Below are positions 7,292 through 12,936 of a stretch of 12,936 nt of DNA, piece by piece. The notes under the pieces are model-generated. The model ran no database searches and had not been told where the DNA came from. It saw only the letters and a program-made list of their open reading frames with translations. The DNA is from Deltaproteobacteria bacterium. Lineage in GTDB: Bacteria; Desulfobacterota; Desulfobacteria; Desulfobacterales; JAUVGT01. Both the position numbers and the translations under genes were made by a program. Position 1 is the first letter of the stretch. Each line of letters begins with the position of its first letter. The stretch lies in the NCBI GenBank assembly GCA_030593645.1, contig JAUVGT010000092.1, positions 1 to 12,936 on the forward strand, read 5' to 3'.

Positions 7292-7409
7292 AAAATGAAG
7301 ATTATAATTGAGATGTGGTTTTAAAAATTCGTAAGGATTTGGCAGTCGCTACAGAGTAAATTATTTTGAAGCAATAAAATTTGGTGGAACGATTAAAACT
7401 GGTAGAAAA
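7292..7409 (+). other. Short spacer with possible gene-start remnant
   Basis: An ATG at 7294, 2 nt after the flippase stop, opens a 9-codon frame (MKIIIEMWF) ending at a TAA (7321-7323). It looks like the beginning of a lost gene but is too short to prove. From 7335 to 7409 the frame of the downstream gene is open without a usable ATG/GTG/TTG start. No terminator or convincing promoter was seen. Confidence 0.3.
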
Positions 7410-7892
7410 GTGAATAAAAAAAATAAAGACGATATTTACCAAAAAAGCTTTCGTAATCATTTAATGACAATTGGGTTTCTTGAAGCACTGAAAGATAACC
7501 TGGATTCAGAATTGGCCTTTATGATTGCCTGTAAAGGTTTTACAAACTACATGAATCACTACTACAATCTTGTATTGAAAGGGATACCTAAAGGTTCTCA
7601 GCGTCGTTTTGATCGCTTTCGTGAACATTACACAAATTATGCTTTAAACTGTGAATATATTCAGATTGTTCAATCAAACACTGATATTCTAAAAGTTCAC
7701 TACACGAGATGCCCGTTTGTAGAAATTATGACAGATTTTGAGCTTCATGAATTCAGTCGAGCTTTTTGTTTGTCGGACTGCGAATTTACTCGTAGTTTGC
7801 TTCCAGGGGTTGTGTTTACGCGAACCCAGGAAATCGCCAGCGGTGGAAGTTTTTGTGATCACACATGGTCCTTTAAAAAGGAAAGGAATTGA
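7410..7892 (+). CDS. L-2-amino-thiazoline-4-carboxylic acid hydrolase family protein
   Basis: 160 residues from a GTG start. The C-terminal half carries the family pattern: RCPFVEI (C101-P102), then FCLSDCEF (C120, D123, C124), then a Pro-Gly turn and FTRTQEIASGGSFCDHTW (C149-D150). This order of CP, C..D, P and G..xCD resembles the ATC hydrolase family (PF14196 type). The named activity of that family opens the thiazoline ring of ATC to S- or N-carbamoyl-cysteine, but most members are uncharacterised. The N-terminal half is helical and has no signal peptide, so the protein is probably cytoplasmic. The stop overlaps the TTG start of the next glycosyltransferase (TTGA), tying the two together. 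Why such a protein sits in a polysaccharide cluster is unclear; a role on an amino-acyl or amide substituent is speculation. Confidence 0.72.
   Translation: MNKKNKDDIYQKSFRNHLMTIGFLEALKDNLDSELAFMIACKGFTNYMNHYYNLVLKGIPKGSQRRFDRFREHYTNYALNCEYIQIVQSNTDILKVHYTRCPFVEIMTDFELHEFSRAFCLSDCEFTRSLLPGVVFTRTQEIASGGSFCDHTWSFKKERN
7878..7888 (+). promoter_or_regulatory. Shine-Dalgarno site supporting the TTG start at 7889
   Basis: Purine-rich AAGGAAAGGAA directly precedes the TTG. The AAGGA at 7878-7882 lies 6 nt upstream, good spacing. The first in-frame ATG is about 65 codons further in and would remove sequence that looks conserved (IDGVHVWPLIRI), so TTG is the preferred start. Confidence 0.6.
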
Positions 7893-9400
7893 TAGATCCT
7901 GCTCATTCAATAAAATTAATAAATTCGATTGAAAAACAATTTCCGGTAGATGAGTGGAGAATTGATGGTGTTCATGTCTGGCCCCTGATACGTATCAATG
8001 AAAATTGGAACCTTGTAAATATCACCTGCAATTCAAAGCAGATTCGTAAACGCTTTCATAATTTGAGTCAGCAATTACAAATGGGAGAGCGACTTATTAA
8101 AGCACAGGCAAATTTTATTCGTGCCTTCCTTTCTGACAGAAAGAATAACCAATGCAGAAAAAATTTTTATCCAGTCGTATTCGGAGCCGATGTTATTTCA
8201 AGAAATTTATTAATATATGGTAGATGGTATCACATATTGTGCGACCCGTTCATCGACTATTTTGAATCTAAAAACATACCGGTATGTACTCTAGAATTTT
8301 CTGCTCACGGCAGGTATAAAACGCCTCGCTATAGGCCTTCAATCTATCTCCAACCCCAAGTGGATAAAATTAGGATAATAACTAAATTTTCTACAGCCTC
8401 GAAATCGGAATGCGTATTGCCGGGCTATAAACAAATTCTTCAGCTCATTAAACAAGAAAAGTTACAATTTTTAATTCCGGATATTGACTCATTAAAATAC
8501 AAAGTCAAACTGCTTATTGCTTATAGAGATCTTTACCTGAGCATATTCACTAAACTTCGTCCTCAAATCGGGTTTTATATATGTTATTATAGCATTCTCG
8601 GTATGGCTTTTAACTTAGCCTGCCGAACATTTGGAATACCTTCTTTCGATATTCAACATGGTGTTCAAGGTCAATATCATAGTGCCTATAGCTCCTGGCA
8701 AAATGTTCCGCAAAACGGGTATGAATTGCTTCCTTCATATTTTTGGTGTTGGGCTGAAGATGACTATGAAGATATAAAAAAGTGGAGCAAGAGAACCAAC
8801 TCTTGTCATCAACCAATTATTGGAGGAAATCTGTTTATAAAAAAATGGTTTAAGGAAGAAGAAATCTTTCAAAAATATAAATTGTTCGCAAATAAGCTGA
8901 TAAATAGTGAAAACATAAATGTTTTAATAACTCATCAAGGTATACCTTTACCAGATTGGTTTATTAAAACAATTGAAAAGTCAGATTCGAAAATTAAATG
9001 GCTCTTACGTCTTCACCCCGGTACTGACATGACGGCTTATTCTGGCTCTGACATTCCGAAACTCAGTCGATTAAAGAATGTTGAGATATCCAAAGCAACC
9101 ACAATTCCAGTACTGGCTTTACTTGAAATGATGAGTATTCATGTAACGCAATGGTCATCAACTGTTTTGGAAGCCAAAGCAATGGGCGTCCATACAATCA
9201 TTATACATGAATATGGAAATATTTTTTATGCTAATGAGATTAAAAAAGGGTTGATCAGTGTTGCTTTTTCAGGGGAGCGATTTAATAATTTGCTTGAATC
9301 TAAAACCACCCCATGTAAATCTGATAAATCTATGACAATAAACAATGACATTTCAGATAGAGCTTTTGATAGGGTGTTAGATAAAATTAAATTATGTTAA
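7889..9400 (+). CDS. GT-B-like glycosyltransferase of surface-polysaccharide locus
   Basis: 503 residues from a TTG start overlapping the previous stop (TTGA). Features in order: an N-terminal segment with VDEWRIDGVHVWPLIRI (about 19-35); a central FDIQHGVQGQYHSAY stretch (IQHG at 255-258), the inter-domain 'QHG' motif seen in capsule/CDP-glycerol-type GT-B transferases; RLHPG (374-378); and QWSSTVLEAKAMG (421-433), the donor-binding 'S-S-T-x-x-x-E-A' region of GT-B enzymes such as capsule polysaccharide transferases. There is no membrane segment. It probably adds a sugar or phospho-polyol to the lipid-linked repeat unit in the cytoplasm. The donor is unknown. The 3' end overlaps by 7 nt the start of a NeuB-like gene stub at 9394. 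Confidence 0.72.
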   Translation: MIDPAHSIKLINSIEKQFPVDEWRIDGVHVWPLIRINENWNLVNITCNSKQIRKRFHNLSQQLQMGERLIKAQANFIRAFLSDRKNNQCRKNFYPVVFGADVISRNLLIYGRWYHILCDPFIDYFESKNIPVCTLEFSAHGRYKTPRYRPSIYLQPQVDKIRIITKFSTASKSECVLPGYKQILQLIKQEKLQFLIPDIDSLKYKVKLLIAYRDLYLSIFTKLRPQIGFYICYYSILGMAFNLACRTFGIPSFDIQHGVQGQYHSAYSSWQNVPQNGYELLPSYFWCWAEDDYEDIKKWSKRTNSCHQPIIGGNLFIKKWFKEEEIFQKYKLFANKLINSENINVLITHQGIPLPDWFIKTIEKSDSKIKWLLRLHPGTDMTAYSGSDIPKLSRLKNVEISKATTIPVLALLEMMSIHVTQWSSTVLEAKAMGVHTIIIHEYGNIFYANEIKKGLISVAFSGERFNNLLESKTTPCKSDKSMTINNDISDRAFDRVLDKIKLC

Positions 9401-9450
9401 TATCAAAAATTTCTATTGGTAACACTGAGCATCCGGTTTTTACATTTTAA
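9394..9450 (+). pseudogene. Gene-start stub resembling NeuB/SpsE-type sialic acid synthase
   Basis: An ATG overlapping the end of the glycosyltransferase gene by 7 nt opens an 18-codon frame, MLISKISIGNTEHPVFTF, then TAA. The pattern 'I-x-I-G-x-x-x-H-P-V-F' is how many N-acetylneuraminate/legionaminate synthases begin, normally continuing 'IIAEIGxNHNG'. Here similarity breaks after HPVF and the DNA becomes very AT-rich. I read this as the surviving 5' end of a synthase gene whose body was replaced by the following segment. The match is short, so chance resemblance cannot be excluded. Confidence 0.42.
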
Positions 9451-9469
9451 TAAAAAAAATATAATATAT

Positions 9470-10876
9470 ATGGGAAAAAAATCAAATTGGTTACTAATAA
9501 ATAGAATGGTCAAAATTTTCAGGTATGTATGCATGGCCTTTGCGTTGATTAGTACTGCAATATTTTTCACATGGATGATGAATCCTGAATTGATGAGTGA
9601 CTTCGAGAAAAAATATAGAGACAAATATAGAAAAAATTATGAAAATGAATATCGTCAAGCAGTTAAACTGGAGCAAGGCGACAATGTTGATGCAGCAATA
9701 AAAGCATTTGAAAATCTTTTAGATGACTATGATAATATTAATAAAACAAGCTATTTATATTATTTAAAAAACGATGCACGTAAAAAAATAATTGGCTTAT
9801 ATCTGAAAAAAAAAGATCATAATAATGCTTTTCTGTCAGCAAAAAAATGGATGGAATATGATGATAATGATATTGATGCAAAATTATATTATGTTCACTC
9901 GATGTCATTCAATAAGAGTAGAGAAGAAGAAGTTAGAATAATTTATAATGATTTATTTAAGAAGTTTTATAATGTAAATAAAGTTGCCGATGCATATATA
10001 TCGTATTTACTAACAAAGAAGGACATAAAAAATGCGATTAGAATTACTAATGAGTATGAAAAAAATATAAAATATTCATTTCGGAAGAAAATGTCTTTTA
10101 AACTGTATTATATAGATGGTGCCAGTAAGATGTTTACTGAAAACAATGCCACTCGATTTAATAAATCTTTAGATAAAATAAATGAAAACGAATACAGAAA
10201 TTATCCAGTAATATTAGAGGTTGATAAGGAATTCAATAAAATAAAAGCACTTCGTTTGGACTTTGAAGATATAAATGAATGTCAAACTTATCTTGTATCA
10301 AATATTGAAGTAATGTTAGATACGCAAAACAAAAAATTTAAGTACCGAGTTAAAAAGCCGAGATTCAAACATAGTATGAAAGAGTTGCCTGGCAATATTG
10401 GTTTCATTCCACTTGGAAATGATCCGTTCTGTCTATTGAATTTACCTGAGACATTGATCAATTATTCAGGAAAAATGAAGATTAGGATCGATTTTCTTAT
10501 TCAAGAATATAAAATGCCTGCCAGCATGGTGTCTTTCTTAAGAAATTTGAAGTGGGGTATATATTATGGTTTTAAAAAATCGGAATTCAGTAATCAATAT
10601 AGAAAATCTATAAAATGGAAAGTAAATAAAAATAGCATATCTTCCGAAATAAATTTTGAGGATATTAAGAATGTAATTGACAAAATTAGGATAGAATATC
10701 CATATGAATATGGTATAGTAAATGGAAAATTCGAATTGAATATTATTAATGAAAATAATCGCAAAAAAGTTTTACCGCTTACTAAAATTGACGAGATTGA
10801 TCAAAATAAAAATCACAGTACTATAACATATAAAATCCTAGGGATGAGTAAAATAGAAGTATTATATTATCCATAA
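9470..10876 (+). CDS. Membrane-anchored TPR-like protein of unknown function
   Basis: 468 residues from the ATG at 9470; a TTG at 9416 would extend it, and an ATG at 9506 would shorten it. None has a clear ribosome-binding site. One N-terminal membrane helix (about 18-36, YVCMAFALISTAIFFTWMM) follows basic residues, so the rest should lie outside the cytoplasm. Residues about 40-190 are helical repeats of TPR character (EYRQAVKLEQGDNVDAAIKAFENLL; NNAFLSAKKWMEYDDNDIDAKLYYVHS). The C-terminal ~240 residues alternate strands and resemble a beta-sandwich (KALRLDF; IGFIPLGNDPFCLLNLP). No catalytic motif is recognised. Very AT-rich, Lys/Asn/Ile-rich codon use matches only the next gene, 24 nt away, so the two probably entered together and may form a periplasmic or cell-surface pair. 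Confidence 0.62.
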   Translation: MGKKSNWLLINRMVKIFRYVCMAFALISTAIFFTWMMNPELMSDFEKKYRDKYRKNYENEYRQAVKLEQGDNVDAAIKAFENLLDDYDNINKTSYLYYLKNDARKKIIGLYLKKKDHNNAFLSAKKWMEYDDNDIDAKLYYVHSMSFNKSREEEVRIIYNDLFKKFYNVNKVADAYISYLLTKKDIKNAIRITNEYEKNIKYSFRKKMSFKLYYIDGASKMFTENNATRFNKSLDKINENEYRNYPVILEVDKEFNKIKALRLDFEDINECQTYLVSNIEVMLDTQNKKFKYRVKKPRFKHSMKELPGNIGFIPLGNDPFCLLNLPETLINYSGKMKIRIDFLIQEYKMPASMVSFLRNLKWGIYYGFKKSEFSNQYRKSIKWKVNKNSISSEINFEDIKNVIDKIRIEYPYEYGIVNGKFELNIINENNRKKVLPLTKIDEIDQNKNHSTITYKILGMSKIEVLYYP

Positions 10877-10900
10877 TAAAAAATAATACAGAAAAATGAT

Positions 10901-12936
10901 ATGAAGATAATATTGAACTTATTGAAAAATATATGGAAGTTCAGTTTAATAATTACATTACCAATCTCAATTCTATTTGTTGTCTGGTTAAATAATACAA
11001 CAAAGTTATATGTTGATTTCGATAGTTATGATCACAGGTATAAAAAAAAAATACACACATCGGGTAAATTGAACCTAATTTACTTAATCGATAAAGCAAA
11101 AAAAATAGTAAAATTAGAAAAAGACCATTCCGATATAAAAATATATCTTAAAGAAGATAAGTTAAGAGAATTGAATGCAAACTTACCTCATAGCGGGTTT
11201 ATATATAAAGAAGGGTACATGCAGTATCCTGATGGAAAAATAAAAAAAGTGAAAATAAAATACCGCGGTAAGAGCTCACATCATTGGTTATTTAAAGAAA
11301 AATCATACATGATAAAAACAAAAAAGAAAACTTTATATAAAAGGAAGAGGATATTTAATTTAATTAATCCTAAGGGTACGGAACTGTTGAATAATCATTT
11401 GTCGTATATGCTGGCCAGAAATTTAGGTTTAATGGCACCAGAAAGTGAAATTGTTAATATGAGTATCAATAATAACAGTGTTGGCTTAAGAATCCTGGTA
11501 AGTAAATTGGATGAAGGATTTTTAAGAAGAAACGATCGGATGCCCGGCGATATTTATAAGGGGGAAAATTCAGGGAAAGATGCATTTGTCGGGTTGCCTA
11601 AATTTATATATAATGGATCATATATGTGGGAGAAATCCGCTTATAATAATCATTATGAAATAGAAAATAGAATTCCACTAAATGAATTTCTAAATAGTTT
11701 CCATACAAATGATTTTATGATATTAGATTTAGAGAATTTTGCTATATTTTCGGTATTTATATCTCTCACACAAACGACACATTATGATAATTTTCATAAT
11801 TGGGTTTTATATTATGATGGATATTCGGAAAAATTTCAAGTAATAGTTTGGGATCCAATGGGTTGGGGGAAAGGATTTATAGTAAAGGGAAATGAAGGAA
11901 CAGAAAGAGTTAATGCAGATATGATTACCTCTTCGTTTTTTGAACGGTTATTTCGTAATCATAGATTTTTATATCTCAGACAAAAAAACTTAAATGAATT
12001 TTTCAAAAATGGAGAAGCGGCTTTTATCAAAACTGCAAATGAAGAAATAGAAAAAGTAAAAATGAAAATTAATCATATTAATTACCATGTAAATTTTGGG
12101 CATAATGTTGCATCCAGAAAAGAAATTAAAAAATCGGTTAACGATATGTCAGAAAGAATAACAAATAATTTTGCAAAGTTGAAAACTATATCGCAAAAAA
12201 GTGGACAATATAAGTACTCTGAAATTACTAATGGAATAAGATTGTTTATCGATGGCAGAATGATTGTAAATAAAATAATCATTAATATTGATAATAGAAC
12301 AGACACGAATAATAAAATATATTTGAAATATAAATTAAATAATGAATTAGTAATTAAGGAAATATCGAACTATGTTGAAACCGATTTAAATACAATAATA
12401 ATAAATATTCCGTTAATTTCAAAGGTGGAAATAAATTCAAAGGCAAACTGTTATACTGAGTTTAGCCCAAACGAAAATATAAATTATAAACCCGCCACAT
12501 ATGATGTTCATATTGATGATATAGATATTTTGAAAACTAAAAATGTTGAATTTGAACTTCTTGATATTAATAAGACTAAAGTAGAGGTACCATTTAGTAA
12601 TAATATTTCTGAGGAAGAGTTAATAGATGCATATAATATTATTCCAGAGAGATTGTACCCAGTTAAAAAGACTTGGAAGGGGAACGTCAATATTAATGGA
12701 ATAAACATCGTTAAAAGTGATTTGATAATCGAACCTGGCACTAAAGTGCTTATGGGTGAAAACTCAATACTAAAAATATATGGAAAATTAACTGCAATAG
12801 GAAGTGATAAAAAAAAAATATTATTGACGTCAAAAATTGACGGAACTTCATGGGGCGCAATAGTAGTAAATGGAGAAAACGCAAATTCAACAAGAATAAT
12901 AAACTGCATATTTGAAAATGGAAGTGGAATTAAAAA
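10901..12936 (+). CDS. CotH-kinase-like membrane-anchored protein with beta-helix C-terminus (3' partial)
   Basis: Open to the window end: 678 codons seen, no stop. One membrane helix (about 13-31, KFSLIITLPISILFVVWL) anchors an extracytoplasmic body. The CotH signature begins with IKYRGKSSHHW (Y121-S126, the 'YRGxSS' loop), then LARNLGLMAPE, GDIYKGEN, LDLENFA, and HYDNFHNW (D296, N297), followed by VIVWDPMGWGKG (W317-G323). CotH kinases phosphorylate protein serines in Bacillus spores; relatives in polysaccharide loci are uncharacterised. The usual second acidic residue of WDxD is Met (M320) here. From about residue 590 the sequence turns into beta-helix-like repeats (LIIEPGTKVLMGENSILKIYG; SWGAIVVNG; RIINCIFENG). 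It follows the TPR-like gene by 24 nt and shares its extreme AT-richness. Confidence 0.8.
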   Translation, partial: MKIILNLLKNIWKFSLIITLPISILFVVWLNNTTKLYVDFDSYDHRYKKKIHTSGKLNLIYLIDKAKKIVKLEKDHSDIKIYLKEDKLRELNANLPHSGFIYKEGYMQYPDGKIKKVKIKYRGKSSHHWLFKEKSYMIKTKKKTLYKRKRIFNLINPKGTELLNNHLSYMLARNLGLMAPESEIVNMSINNNSVGLRILVSKLDEGFLRRNDRMPGDIYKGENSGKDAFVGLPKFIYNGSYMWEKSAYNNHYEIENRIPLNEFLNSFHTNDFMILDLENFAIFSVFISLTQTTHYDNFHNWVLYYDGYSEKFQVIVWDPMGWGKGFIVKGNEGTERVNADMITSSFFERLFRNHRFLYLRQKNLNEFFKNGEAAFIKTANEEIEKVKMKINHINYHVNFGHNVASRKEIKKSVNDMSERITNNFAKLKTISQKSGQYKYSEITNGIRLFIDGRMIVNKIIINIDNRTDTNNKIYLKYKLNNELVIKEISNYVETDLNTIIINIPLISKVEINSKANCYTEFSPNENINYKPATYDVHIDDIDILKTKNVEFELLDINKTKVEVPFSNNISEEELIDAYNIIPERLYPVKKTWKGNVNINGINIVKSDLIIEPGTKVLMGENSILKIYGKLTAIGSDKKKILLTSKIDGTSWGAIVVNGENANSTRIINCIFENGSGIK

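Noticed and set aside
9439..9465. TTTACA and TATAAT separated by 15 bases, promoter-like, before the TPR-like gene
   Set aside because: The spacing is short, the -10 would sit only 4 nt before the ATG, and such matches are expected by chance in DNA this AT-rich.
9416..9469. TTG at 9416 as start of the TPR-like protein
   Set aside because: No ribosome-binding site, and the extra residues fall in the NeuB-like stub region; the ATG at 9470 gives a normal basic start before the membrane helix.
12508..12909. 133-codon reverse-strand ORF, hydrophobic
   Set aside because: It lies opposite the CotH-like gene, whose forward frame has recognisable motifs and is continuously open; the reverse frame is a by-product of AT-rich codons.

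Overview
The window reads as an interior piece of a bacterial surface-polysaccharide (O-antigen or capsule) biosynthesis locus, cut at both ends. All intact genes are on the + strand and closely packed. Gene content (transketolase half-subunit, sugar-type O-methyltransferase, Wzx-like flippase, glycosyltransferases, CotH-like kinase) suggests a Gram-negative bacterium. A Desulfobacterota-like source would fit the style of the genes, but that is a weak guess: no rRNA, tRNA or housekeeping marker is present.

Region 1 (1-3970, moderate GC) is a tight operon: the C-terminal half of a split transketolase (5' end outside the window), a CmoB-like methyltransferase with a C-terminal extension, a radical SAM protein with extra C-terminal cysteines, and a TylF/MycF-type O-methyltransferase. 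The junctions are a 4-nt gap, an 11-nt overlap and an ATGA overlap, so the four products probably act together, most likely making or decorating an unusual sugar or small building block.

Region 2 (3971-4611) is a scar. It holds a 34-codon gene start that stops exactly at a TA dinucleotide, followed by a decayed reverse-strand IS630-type transposase that lacks its 5' half and carries an in-frame amber codon.

Region 3 (4612-9400, lower GC) resumes polysaccharide genes: a GT-A-like glycosyltransferase, a possible frameshifted tail or 40-codon ORF, a Wzx-like flippase, a small protein of the L-2-amino-thiazoline-4-carboxylate hydrolase family, and a GT-B-like glycosyltransferase translationally coupled to it. 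An 18-codon stub resembling the start of a NeuB-type sialic acid synthase follows.

Region 4 (about 9450-12936) is strikingly AT-rich. It has a membrane-anchored TPR-like protein and a large CotH-kinase-like protein whose C-terminus turns into a probable parallel beta-helix and runs off the window. Sharp composition steps and gene-start stubs at several junctions suggest the locus was assembled by repeated recombination. No Wzy polymerase, chain-length regulator, RNA gene, CRISPR array or convincing terminator was seen.
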